Assembly (NCBI GenBank): GCA_021234155.1 | Contig: JAJEKV010000050.1 | Span: forward strand, 2,925,842-2,989,841 | From: Isoetes taiwanensis | Taxonomy: Eukaryota > Streptophyta > Lycopodiopsida > Isoetales > Isoetaceae | Reading direction: 5' to 3' | Length of the DNA stretch: 64,000 nucleotides | In this document: positions 12,166-23,066 of the stretch, piece by piece | Layout of the letters: every line of letters starts with the position of its first letter | Numbering within the stretch: the stretch's first letter is position 1 | Notes under the pieces: generated by a model | The model's database searches: none | What the model was told of the DNA's origin: nothing | Seen by the model: the letters and a program-made list of their open reading frames with translations, nothing else | Program-made: the position numbers and the translations under genes

Positions 12166-15100
12166 CTATTCGCACTCGCCATTAAGTTAGGTTAAGTTAT
12201 AAAAATAACTACCTAGTTAAACTTAACTATAACGATTGCATTCGCACTAAAAATAGTTAAGTCTCGGTTAAATAACTTAACCAAGACAAGTTAAATACCT
12301 TCACACCAAGCATAATTATGTTAGAAAATTTAACCTAACTATTTGTTCAAACAGGTCTTGTTAAGTTAGTGGTTAACCAAAATGCCTTCACAAAAGCTTT
12401 AGTTAAGTTACGATGTTAACTTAATTGGAACGCATTCGTACCAGTCTAGTTAAGTTTACTGTGCTTTGTAGCTTCTCATATTACAAACATTAATTGAAGC
12501 TGACCAGTAGCTAATTATAGACTTTCTTTTTAGAGCAGGAGCTGCAGCCATGGCTGCCTACCTGACAATAGGTTATATCTTTTCATCTTTTAATGAGTTA
12601 AAAGTGCAACTGCACAAAATTTTCACTATTGCAGAATACATTAAGTGAATCACAGAAAGCAATTTAGAAAGCGCGTATCCATTTAGAGCCAAAAGGTCTT
12701 TAACATAGTAACATAAAAATTTACTATCTCAATGACCATACATTGAGCATACTAGTAAATGGGCCTTCTAAATCAATTATTCACCATCTGCTTATTCGTA
12801 CAATTGTAACACAAACTTTTTCCTGCTTTGTATCACAAACTCAACTGATCATCTTTGTCATTGTTTGACCTTGAATGCACACTACTAAATGAGAAGGCAG
12901 GCTTGATTGACCTGATCATTTGAGCAATGTTGATACAATTTAGAAGCATAAAATGAGAACATTTACTGTAACCACATGATAAAGAAAGAGCTGATCTAGA
13001 AATTCCACATCTGTGCCTAGATTGCTCATATCCCTGCTCTCCTTTTAAATCCACATATTCAATGTTTGTCTTTGAAGCAAGAATGGATAAAGTAATTATG
13101 TCTACATTAATGCCATTGCAATGCATAATACCAGAAGATGTGACAGAGGAAAAGTATAAGCGGTTCTTGGTGTCCACTGCATTGCAGGTGATAATATTTT
13201 TCCACCTTTAGGTTTTGGTTCCTTCCTCAACATTACAAGTTTGGTGGCCAGTTGATTGCAGAGGGTGTGATAGATGTTCTTCCAAATTGCCTCTCGAGTA
13301 AATACCTGTTTTTTTACTCTAATTTAGCATTTCTTTCCCGTGATAAATATCTGGATTTGATGGAGATTAATGCGTGAAAAAAACATCAAGTAGGCATCCA
13401 TCTTTGGAGTATTATTGCATGGGTTATTACATACATTCTTGCCCAAAGATGAAGTAGAAGACAGCAAATGCTCTATCAAAGCTACTATATCCATTTTGCT
13501 ATCAATAAGTGCACCTGTAAGATGATCCCTTTTTAGATTTCGACTTCATCTATGCCAATCAATAATGATATTAGCTAAGAGTCTATAGATTGACTCTGAC
13601 TTAAATATCCGAATTTGATGGCGTGAAAACAACATCAAGTAGGCATCCATTTTTGGAGTATTATTGCATGGGTTTTTACATACACTTTTGCCCAAAAATG
13701 AAGTAAAAGACAGCATATGCTCCATCAAAGCTACTATATCAATTTTGCTCTGTAAGACAATCCTTTTTTAGATTTTGATTTCATCTATGCCAATCAATAG
13801 TGATATTAGCTAAGAGTCTATAGATTGACTCTTATTTTCTAGTTGGCTTTCATAGTGGATGACATAGAGCATGTCCATAAGACAAATGAACACATAGGGC
13901 TCATCCTATGACATGGCTATTATTAGTTATTGCATTTAACATGTTGAATAGATATTTCAAGATAAGAGTACCTTCAAACATAGAGGAGGCAGTTGAGTCT
14001 CATTTCTAAACGTATGTTGAAGGTTAACTACAAATAACAACTCAAAATTTAATTCGCTCAATCTTATCCTAAGCGTTCATTATGATTTAGAAAATGACAG
14101 AATGCTGATAGACTTTTGTAGCTTATAATAGAAGGAACATTTTGACTGGGATATTAATTATGTTTGCAAAGGCAGAGCATTTTGTAATAAAAAATATTGG
14201 CTGATATCAATGCAGATCTTGTGGATATGTATATGATCAAGCTATAGGAGATCTAACATATCCCATAGCACCTTGCACAAAGTTCTCAAAGCTGCCAATA
14301 GATTGGCGTTGTTCAACCTGTGCTGCTGCCAATTTGTATTTTAATAGCCTTGGTGTAGAAATTGCTATTTTCTAAGAACCAGAACTTTGGCTTGGGTACC
14401 AATTCATTAACATCAGTTCAAAAGAGTTCTCTAATATATGGTTTCCTTGCATTATTCTTTCCCTTATTTCTTTGTGGATTCTTTCTTCATTAATGAAAAG
14501 GGTACCATATTCTTAAACCACTTAAGAATAACAGTAACCAGTAAACCAGCCACAGTAATCTGTAAACCAACTTTTACTGGTCTAGACTAGTCTTTTTACA
14601 AACTAGCTAGTTTTTGTCCCACTGCCAACGAGCAGCCAAACTGGAGGACATGTATAGGCTTTTAAGTTCTACCACGTCGGGGATCATCATCGTATACCCC
14701 TAGTAACCAACTTCCAAATATAAGTGACATTGGCAAGGTTTGAACCCATGACCAAATGAACACTTATTTTTGGCATTACTAGGCCTATACCAACTCACCA
14801 CACATCCGTTGGGCAAAACTTTGGCCATACATGCACACTTTGTAGGCAGGATTCAATCCCACCTTGAGGAAGTTTTCGGATCCTATGTTTCCTTATGGAG
14901 GAATCTACTAAATATATAAGCACCAAAGTCCACCAAGGAGGCTGCTATATGAGACTCTTCAAGATAAACTGTTAGATATAGAAGAAGTAGAATAGTGAAT
15001 ATTCTGGCTCTAACCCTACTGAAGTAGCTCATTACAAAGCAATAGAGCTGCAAGTGGCATGGAATAATAGTGAAAACACAGCGAGCACCAGTGAGTGGAA

Positions 15101-15585
15101 CTACAAAACAAAAGTTCTAGGCCCACAAAAATGTTCGGATCCAGGTCCCACGAAATTTCTTGCTAGTTCTAGGTCCCAATTCACCAACGAAAAACAAAAT
15201 AGAAAAAAAAGGACCTTAAAATTTCTACCTATTCATCTTCTATACCTTCGTTTCCAGACCTACACCCATGTCCATGCCCTCTATGGCTTGCGCAGCCCCT
15301 CATCGGGCCTGTCCATGCATCGCCATCGCTAACTGCAGCAATTATGACCTAGTACATGTCACTTTAACGTTTAGTATATTTTCCACGTCCAGTTAAATTT
15401 CTGTTAACAATATACTAACTACATTTTTGTGTGTGAAAGAAAGATTCGTTAGTGTTTTTAGTTAACAAAAGAAGGGTTAACAAACTATAACTACATAATA
15501 CTAACTTAATTGTTGGTGTGAAGGTGATTGCAGTTAAAACCTTTAACTAAACCTAACTTAACGGTGGGTGTGAATGAATCCTTAG
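12166..15585. mobile_element. Candidate non-coding TIR element with TTAAGTTA-rich ends
   Basis: The left end (about 12166-12210, CTATTCGCACTCGCC then ATTAAGTTAGGTTAAGTTA) is an imperfect inverse of the right end (about 15545-15585, reverse strand CATTCACACCCACCG then TTAAGTTAGGTTTAGTTA). Both ends are followed inward by about 250-300 bp rich in TTAACTT/AAGTTAA words and TTCGCAC/TTCACACC words, as expected of subterminal transposase-binding repeats. The interior has no transposase and includes a 250-bp tandem duplication. Exact borders and target duplication were not resolved, so family is not assigned. Confidence 0.5.
13345..13837. repeat. Diverged ~250-bp tandem duplication
   Basis: 13345-13596 and 13602-13837 share long blocks (CATCAAGTAGGCATCCAT, TATTATTGCATGGG, GCCAATCAATA, TATTAGCTAAGAGTCTATAG) with scattered substitutions and an internal deletion in the second copy. 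It lies inside the candidate TIR element. Confidence 0.85.
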
Positions 15586-16739
15586 ATATTGATCCCCTAT
15601 CTGGGTGATAAGAGAAGTTAAGGGGATGATTGGAGAATGTAGTCATGTTATTACTACCGAGTCATGGAAGCTAGAATGTTGTTCTTGATGACTTTTTCGC
15701 TATAGGCATGTACAGTATTCTAAGTTCTAGCTGTCTATGTGGTCGGTGGATGAGATCTCCTTTTAAGTTGCAAGAGATGTGTTCCAAACGAAGCTAAGTG
15801 TTATCCCTGTAGTTCTGTTCTTGTTTTTCGTCATCTGTTCTTCCGATTCCTCCTCTCATTTTTGTTAGATTCCCATTATATTTAATAGATATAACCTGCT
15901 TGTTGAAATTACTGTAGTTAATTATTTAGTCTATTAGGTTGTAGATTTATGCAATATATTCCCATCTACCTTATGCCCTGGAATGCACCTCTCTATAGGT
16001 CTTTATCAATGCAGTATTGAGGTATAGAGAAATGTTGCTTACTACAGATAGATTAGTGACTCACAACAGGATATGAATTTGGTCATTTGCTTGAACTGGT
16101 TTGCTGCATTGTCAAAGCAGTACGACATCGCTGACAAAGCTGAAGCCTAAGGAGATATTTAGAGAACGTTATGTAAGCGAGATAAGGTAAGGTAAGCCAA
16201 GTATGCTGCTCTTTCTTAGGAAGATGGAATGTGATCTTGCTTGTCTACAGCCTTTAACATTACTTGTTCTAGTCTATTTTGCCCATTGCTTTCTAATCTA
16301 GATTCTGGCTGGAAGTAGAATAGTGGTGGACCTTATCTATTTGGTTGGATTGACATTTATACTTGTGTAATTTGATATGAACTAGTTTTTGTTGAGATCC
16401 AAGTTATATAAGCTAATTGCAGTTTTAGTCGTGTTTATCAGCATGTTGTTGTAGTGTGTTGGTTGAGTGCAACTAGGCTCTAGAAATAAAATTATGGTTA
16501 TAAGGTAACCACCCATCTAATTAACTAAATGGATGCATGAGTAATCTCCCGGCGTAGGAAGAGGATGCTTCTTCCATCATGGCCGTGGAGACAGCGCCCT
16601 ATAATGCCTAGGATGACACTCATGCCTACACCTTTAGTTGCCTTTGGCATGAAGGATGGCGTATGCCCCGTGGTAGGCATTGACTAGAGGTGCTTTCCTA
16701 TCAATGCATGCCTGAATGGCCTCTTATCTCTCGAGGTCA

Positions 16740-16764
16740 TCTACTTCCGTGAGACGGAAGTAGA
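16740..16764. repeat. Perfect 11-bp stem hairpin followed by T-run
   Basis: TCTACTTCCGT (16740-16750), a 3-base loop, then ACGGAAGTAGA (16754-16764) and CTTTTT. It sits downstream of the minus-strand pol gene. The resemblance to a transcription terminator is superficial in a eukaryote; function unknown. Confidence 0.6.
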
Positions 16765-16868
16765 CTTTTTAATCTACCTTCCACTAATCCAAGCAAAACC
16801 GCAGTCATGTCTACAATGACATTACACCGCGTCCTAGAGATCACCGTAGTGGTCCCATCATCGGTAAA

Positions 16869-16907
16869 TACGCATGCAACCCATACCTAGCATAGGTTGC
16901 ATGCGTA
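16869..16907. repeat. Perfect 13-bp stem hairpin
   Basis: TACGCATGCAACC (16869-16881) pairs with GGTTGCATGCGTA (16895-16907) across a 13-base loop. It lies about 30 bp beyond the end of the pol reading frame on the minus strand, where 3' signals of the element would be expected. Confidence 0.7.
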
Positions 16908-16936
16908 GATTAATCTTAACTACACATGAAATTAAT

Positions 16937-17594
16937 CTAGACATAAATCGACATGCCTGAGCCGATTATTTCGGAGATGACCTTGCCGTCCCATTGCTCC
17001 ATGAACTGCACGCCTTTATCAGTCCTTCTTAAGTAAACATGTTGCGTCTTCCACTGGCAAGTGTTTCCACTTGACCAAATATTGGAGAAACTCTGATCTC
17101 CTTGTCTTCTTGATGGCCTTATCAAGGATCAAGTCTGGGACTATCTCTAGCTGCTCTTCTGTCATTTTCAACAACGTTGGCGTGTCCAAAACTTCTTCTG
17201 GATTTGGAGTATGCTTCTTTAACAAACTCACGTGAAAGACTCTATGAATTTTCAGGTGTGCTGGCAGCTCTAACTTGTAGGATTGGTTACCTACTCTCTT
17301 GGCTATTCTGAAAGGGCCAGCCCACCTTGGAGCAAGCTTCTTACAATTTCTGATGCGGAGCTTCGCCTGCTTCACTTTGATCTTGAGCCAGACGTTGTCG
17401 CCAACCTGGAACTCTCTGACCGTTCGATGCTTGTCGGCGACGCTCTTTTGTCGACTCTTTGCTGCAAGAAGATACCCTCGGACCTCTTCTACCAGCTGCT
17501 GCATGACGGCCAACATTTCCTGTGAAACTTCTACCTTTGACACAGGATTGTGCCAAGTGTCTGGAGTTAGACATTGGTAGCCGTAGTTGATCAT
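16937..17594 (-). pseudogene. Chromovirus integrase C-terminus with chromodomain
   Basis: The frame 17594-17019 holds the integrase C-terminal region of Ty3/gypsy elements: VGDNVWLKIK (GPY/F-type module), WAGPFRI, then HRVFHVSLLKKH. A chromodomain follows at about 17130-17033 (ILDKAIKK...EFLQYLVKWKHLP). The frame shifts near its end; the tail (QWDGKVI) continues to 16937. Chromodomains of this kind target integration to chromatin by binding modified histone tails in related elements; the aromatic residues needed for methyl-lysine binding are only partly kept (Y and W of YLVKW present). This copy is broken from the rest of the polyprotein. Confidence 0.85.
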
Positions 17595-18197
17595 GAACGG
17601 CGAGATCTGGGATGATTCCTACTTGGTGCTATTATGTTTAACTCAACCAAGTGAATGTAATCTTCCCACTTACTCGCTTGTTCGGACATATAGTTTCTTG
17701 GCATATCTTCCAAGATTACGTTGGTCCGTTCTCGTTTTCCCATCCGTCGAGGATGATAGGTCGTGCTCATGGACGGCTTCGCCTGATCGTCGCGAAAAAG
17801 ATCCCGCCTAAAAGGCACTCATGAACTTCTGGTCCCGCGTTGGGATGATCTCTCTCGGCATACCATGGAGCCCGAAGATTTCCTTGGTGAAGAGGCCAGA
17901 TCCAAGGTCGCGGTCGGTGGTCCCCGCAAGGCACAAAGTGTGCCATCTTTGACATCTTGTCGACCACAACCATCGGGCATCCTTTCCTCTTTTGCCGCCC
18001 CTCGGCGACCTCGTTATAAAGTCCATATCGATGACTTCCCACTTAGCGTTCGCACCGTTAATGGTTCCAATGCTCCCGGAATTAAGTCGCTTTCGCCGTC
18101 TGGCCCGACACGGTGACACTCTTTGATGTAGCGAAGCTATCCGCTTCTTCATCCTCGGCCAATAATAAGCACACAAGACTTTGAAATATGTCTTCAT
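17595..18197 (-). pseudogene. Chromovirus integrase core, frameshifted
   Basis: Fragments in several frames match Ty3/gypsy integrase: a zinc-finger-region remnant (YYWPRMKKRI, 18197 onward), WEVIDMDFIT with a catalytic-type Asp, then DARWLW and GMPREIIPTRDQKFMSAF, where the motif around the second Asp is DQKF. Downstream TYHPR- and TNVILEDM-like text continues in a third frame to 17591. At least two frame changes make it inactive. Confidence 0.8.
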
Positions 18198-18252
18198 AAA
18201 TCCTGCGTGGCCAGCTATTGGTTGTTGTGGGTGTCGTGGAGAATCAACTTCC

Positions 18253-18850
18253 TCACCTCGATGACTTCGGGCACATACAACTTATTCTTATGGTACAAAA
18301 GGTTACCTTCCTTCTTAAATTTCTTGAAGGTCTCCCTCTCCTTATACGTTCTTGCCTCCTTGCACAAGCTTCGCCCACACTTCCTTGAAGTGCAGTGTCC
18401 GCCGCAAGGTTTCTTCGATCTTCTTTCAGAAGTCGGTGCCGTCGAGATTGCGCGCTGATGGACTCTTGTTGTCGAGGATGCCTTGAAAGCATATAAACTA
18501 TATCAAAGTCATATTCTTCGAGGAACTCCATCCACCTTTTGCCTCGGGTTGAGATGTAGTTGCATGAACACGTATTGGAGGCTCGATGGTCCGTATCCAA
18601 CCGGAACTTCCTCCCCAACGGTAGTGCCTCCAAATTCTTAGTGCTCGATTAACCGCAAGCAACTCTTGATCATGAGTCGGGGTTGGCGTTTGGCGTCATT
18701 CATCTTTCGAGAATCATAAGCCACTACTCGCTCTTCCTGCATCAGCACTGCACCCGTGGCAATCTTACTTGCATCCGTCGCCACAAGTTTGTCCTTCCCG
18801 GGGTCTGGCAGGGTCAAGACGGGGGCGGTTGTCAAAGCTTCCTTCAACAT
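18253..18850 (-). pseudogene. Chromovirus RNase H and connection region
   Basis: LTTAPVLTLPDPGK...VATDASKIATGAVLMQ (18850 onward) is the Ty3/gypsy RNase H start, with the catalytic Asp in ATDAS. It continues as RVVAYDSRKM, then in another frame FRLDTDHRAS...ISTRGKRWMEFLEEYDFDI. Frameshifts near 18638 separate the parts. Confidence 0.85.
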
Positions 18851-19096
18851 CTCGAATCCTGCTTGGGCTTTCTTATGCCGATTGATCTGCCCAATCCTTT
18901 ACTTTTTCGCCCTCGTCAAACCAAATAGTTGGCCGGGGCGTATTTTGCAAAGTTCTTCTGAACTTCACGTAATACCGCTAGGCCGAGAAAGCTTCGACCC
19001 TCGTGGATGTTTTTCGGCGCCCCATCGTATGATCTGCTTCAATCTTGGCAGGATCCGTCGAAATCCCCTCCGATGAGATCACATGCCCCAGATATT

Positions 19097-20116
19097 CTAC
19101 CCTTTCTGTTGCGAAGTGGCACTTCGACAACTTAGCGTAAATTGGTGCCTTCGTAGCTTCTCGAGCACTTTCCTTAGATGTTGTACGTGTTCTTCCAGGG
19201 ATTTGCTGTACACCGGAATATCATCAAAGAATACTATAACAAAAGTATCCAAAAACTCCCTGAAGATGTCGTTCATAAGCCTCATGAACGTTGCTGTGGC
19301 ATTTGACAAGCCAAACGACATTATAGTGAACTCGTAATGCCCATACCGGGTCCTAAATGCTGTTTTGTGGACGTCTTCTTCCTTAATCCTGATCTGATGG
19401 CACCCCGACCTCAGGTCTATCTTGGAGAAAACCTTCGCGCCTTGGAACTGATCCATCAGGTCGTCCGATCTGGGGAGTGCATACTTATTCTTGATGGTGT
19501 GCTTGTTTAGCTGCCTGTAATCTATGCACATTCTCAAGCTGCCATCCTTCTTCTTCACAAAAAGGATGGGTGCCCCAAATGGTGAGACGCTAGGTCTAAT
19601 GAACCCTAGGTCAAGCAACTCCTGCAATTGCTTCTTCAACTCGGTCAGCTCTTGCGTCATCATCCTGTACGGAACGTTGCTTGTCGGCTTCGTACCTGGT
19701 TCGAGTGCTATCTCACACTCGACTCCCCTGTAAGGAGGAATCTGCTTGATCTCGTCTGGGAAGAGATCATGGAACTCCTTTACCAACTTAGCTATCTGCT
19801 TTGGTAATTTGCTGAGCACCTTATCTTCCTTGCTTTCTTCTGACTCGGGCTCTTCGATCTGAAGCTTGAAGACATAGGCTACCTGCTCGCTCTTTATGCA
19901 CTTGAGCAGCCGCTTACTAGACATGCACTGTATGATAGGAACTACTTCTTTACCTGCAATTTCTATGATTTTGCCGTTGGGCGCCGTGAAGGTCACCTTC
20001 CGCTTCCCACAATCAATGATGGCTCCTGCTGGTCCAAGATACTCCATTCCTATTATCAAATCATACTTCCCAATATTCATCACTTCTGCCCCCATTTGGA
20101 TGTTGATCCCTGGCAA
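19097..20116 (-). pseudogene. Chromovirus reverse transcriptase
   Basis: A 339-codon open frame carries the protease-RT linker and Ty3/gypsy RT motifs in order: [66 protein letters not shown] and [11 protein letters not shown]. The catalytic pair is preserved as FFDD in place of the common YIDD. It opens in a different frame from the protease upstream (overlap 20061-20116) and is cut off at the thumb by frameshift, so it is a decaying pol. This is the best preserved segment of the element. Confidence 0.92.
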
Positions 20117-20558
20117 GTCGATGTCGAAATTTATCCTCTTGCCTGCTCACTGCCCCACTTGCTAACACCACGGGTCTCGGCTTTGACTGCAACGGCTTGA
20201 GCTTCAACATCTCAACCATTCTTGGAGACGCAAAGTTGTGGGTGCTCCCCGTATCTATCAGGACTATGAAGGATTTGGTCTTGGTCTTCCCTACAGTGAA
20301 GATTACCTGATACTGATTTTCTGCTTGGTCTGAATCTATGGCAGCAAAAATGTGACACTCACCCTGAATGAAGTCGCGTGCTTCCCCGCCGTCGTCGTCA
20401 GAGGGAGTCTCCCATCCACCCAACTCTGCTAATGCTGCATTCATGACAAAAGGGAAGTTTGCTGTTCTGTGGCCTGGTTGGAAGCACCTAAAGCAGAGCT
20501 GTTTCTCAATGCACTCCTGCCTCTTCTCCTTAGGCATTGCTTGTAAAAAGGATCGCAC
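20061..20558 (-). pseudogene. Chromovirus gag zinc knuckle and protease
   Basis: CFRCFQPGHRTANF is a CCHC knuckle whose last Cys has become Phe. It is followed by a linker and the retropepsin active site VLIDTGSTHNF. The order knuckle-protease-RT matches Ty3/gypsy gag-pol. The altered knuckle and the frame break before RT indicate loss of function. Confidence 0.88.
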
Positions 20559-20559
20559 C

Positions 20560-21663
20560 GCTTTCGAATAGTTTGACCCTTCTTGCTTATCTTTGAAGGA
20601 TACATGTTTCTTTTCCTGCTGCTTCCCATAATTGCCACTGTATGGAGCTTTTGCTGGTCCTGGACTAGCTGTCCTAAGGCTATAACTTCCCGCTGCTTTG
20701 CCCTTATCCTGATAGTAACCTTTGTTTTCGCCCCTTGTTTTGAGGGGCGGATCTTGCAGGTGACCGCTTTCAATTACGCCCCGATCGTTCGAGGGTTGAT
20801 TGCTCTTACCGACTTCCTTATCTCATCGTTTAATCCCTCGATATACCCTTCCACTGCATGGCGTTCATTCAGCTCCGGCACATAAAGCCTCGGTTTCATG
20901 AACTCTTCCGTGTATTGTACGGACTTGCGGACTTGCCTCGTTGTAGCCGATAAATTGCTGCATCATGTGACATTTGTGCTCCCTAGGCACATGGTGGGCT
21001 TTGAATGCCTTTTTTGAAAATTTCAAACTTTGTAGTTGTCTGCTTTCCATCCATTTGCTTTATATCCTTCCACCAAATTTTTGTGCCCTTAAGGTTGGTT
21101 GTTGCCACCCGCCTTTGTCTTTGTCCTTCATTCCAGTATGCATTCCCATATTCCCTCATCTCGTCGGTAAAGCCTCTCGCCTCCATGCTCGACATTTGTC
21201 CCCGAGAACTGTTCAAGCTTTCTTGCCTTCCATACGTTACTTTCGGTATAGAATCTACCTTCTTCTGGTAGTCTGAGGTCTTTGTGTCCCTGGTTCTGCC
21301 ATCCCTACGGTCCCGCACCTCTTCTACCTCTTCCTCGGAGTCGGAGTCCGAATCTGAGCTTGTGTTAGAGGAGTCCGTGCTTGGGGACCTCCTTCTCTTG
21401 TTCTTCTTCTTATCCTTTCCTGCCTTTCGAGGTGGTGCTTGCGGCAACTGGGCGTTGTCATCTGGGCCAACTCCTGTTTGTGCTGCTAAAAAGGCCTTTA
21501 TTTCTTGAAGGTCCGATCTCATCTGCGACATCTCCTCTTCGGGAGTCATGGAACCAAATTCTTCGTACAGGTTCCTTGCTGGGTGCTGTCTGGCCGGAGT
21601 CCCTTCATCTCTACGGACTCGCCGGTCTTGCTCAGTTGTTCCTGGACCTCTAGCTGCATACAC
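20560..21663 (-). pseudogene. Chromovirus gag, N-terminal part
   Basis: The frame 21663-20983 starts at a GTG-type position without a good ATG. It shows an acidic/serine-rich linker (SSDSDSDSEEEVEEV) and a helical capsid-like region (GFTDEMREYGNAYWNEGQR, WWKDIKQMDGKQTTTKFEIFKKG). It breaks near 20983 and continues in other frames toward the zinc knuckle. A TATAAATATA word on the minus strand lies at 21777-21786, about 115 bp upstream. No 5' LTR or primer-binding site was recognised beside it. The 5' end may be missing or spliced. Confidence 0.7.
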
Positions 21664-21859
21664 AAGTAGATCATAGCCTTATGGTTAGCTTTATTTGTTT
21701 TGCATTATGTGTGTTTGCTGATATAGTTGTGGAAGCGAAATACATCAACAAAACATTTAGAATGCAAAAGAAAATGTATATTTATACAAGAAATTTAATG
21801 CGTCCTACGGTGCATGTTCGAGTTTTAGCATGTTCCTACGTGCAAGTTCTTGTAAAAGA

Positions 21860-22550
21860 ATATCTTGATAGATTCTCTAAGATTCTACCAAGGTTCTCTT
21901 AGAGGGTTCGTGAGCATTTCTCTAAATTTTATAAGATTCCCTCTAGATTCTATTAGATTTCCCTAGATTCTCCAAGATTCTATGAAGATCCCCTTAGATT
22001 CATTTAGATTTTATGATATTGCCCTAGGTTCCCTTACATTACATGAGATTCAAAGAGATTCTATAAAGATTCCCTTAGATACTCTAGGATTTCATCAACA
22101 TTTTCTTAGATTCCCTTAGATTTTATGAAGATTCCTTTAGATCCCCCAGATTTTAAGAGATTCCCTTAGGCTTGTAAATATTTTCCTAGATTCTCTTACA
22201 TTTTATAAGATTTCTTACATTCTATTAAATTTTTCTGGATTCCTTTACATTCTATAACTTTTTAGAACATTCTAAGACTTTCTGGAACATTCTAAGACTT
22301 TCAATATATTCTAGAACTTTCTGGAAGTATTTCCCTAGATTTCCTTACATTCCCGTAGATTCCCCTACATTCTAGAACATTCTAAAACTTATTAGAACAA
22401 TTTGGAACTTTCTGGAAGAATTTTTTTAGATCCCCCCCTAGATCTCTTATGTTCTAGAACTTCCTAGAAGATTCTAGAACTTTCTAGAGCTTTCCAGAAC
22501 ATTCTAGAACCTTTTTGAACTAACTAGAATGTTATAGTCATATTTATCTT
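21860..22550. repeat. Degenerate ~10-bp periodic repeat with heat-shock-element pattern
   Basis: The whole stretch is built of variants of TTCTAGAACA and CCCTTAGATT. From 22452 to 22510 TTCnnGAA units recur in strict 10-bp phase: 22472, 22482, 22492 and 22502 give TTCTAGAA, TTCTAGAG, TTCCAGAA and TTCTAGAA in series. At least nine TTCnnGAA words fall in 22279-22510. This is the consensus for heat-shock factor sites (alternating nTTCn/nGAAn). It lies upstream of the minus-strand gag gene. It may be regulatory or just a minisatellite that resembles one. Confidence 0.75.
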
Positions 22551-22603
22551 AATGGGAACATTACCCTTAAGTAAATTTGAAACATAAATTATTCATGGAA
22601 TTA

Positions 22604-22990
22604 ATGCTTGGTCTAGTGGTTGGAATGGGGGGTTGGAGGGTCAATGGCCAGGGTTCGAATCCCCCACACAACATAAAAATTTTAAAAGCCTTTTCCTAAG
22701 GGATGAGCATTCAACTTGGGCCGTAGGATCTTGGACTCGATCAAGGGTCGAGATCTCACGCAACATGAGCCATAGGATCTATTACATATAATTCCCAAAG
22801 TCATGTACAGTAGGGATGTGTCCCAACATAACGTGAGTAGTAGGATCTCGGACCCGACGATCAGGATCAAATCAACCTAGACCGTAGGATGCGTCTATAC
22901 GAATTATATATAAACTCCCGGGCCATGCGGGCGTGGGATACGTCCCAAAGCCACGTGAGCCGGCCGGATCTCGAGCGAGCGGTTGGATAA
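22604..22990 (+). repeat. tRNA-derived SINE
   Basis: A pol III type-2 promoter is clear: A box TGGTCTAGTGG (22609-22619) and B box GGTTCGAATCC (22652-22662), a tRNA-like spacing. The body follows with recurring CGTAGGATCT / CACGTGAGCC words, including two related sub-blocks near 22816-22870 and 22932-22990. It cannot fold as an intact tRNA gene, so it is a SINE rather than a tRNA. Confidence 0.7.
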
Positions 22991-23066
22991 GCGACAAACA
23001 TAAGAACATATATAGAGTATAAGATATAGGAACTTAATTACAATGTTTCCGGGATCAAGAGTCTAA

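Larger units (their letters stand above)
15586..16936. other. Gene-free stretch left of the chromovirus
   Basis: No gene is visible. Two strong hairpins lie at 16740-16764 and 16869-16907. The 3' LTR expected beside the minus-strand chromovirus was looked for here and not recognised. Confidence 0.45.

Noticed and set aside
16500-16936. 3' LTR of the chromovirus or of the LTR at 26936
   Set aside because: No stretch resembling TGTGACGTCC or other parts of the right-hand LTR was found, and no clear polypurine tract.
22604-22672. A functional tRNA gene
   Set aside because: A and B boxes are present but the arms do not pair as a cloverleaf, and a repeat body follows. The same applies to the heads at 52116-52186 and 52417-52487.
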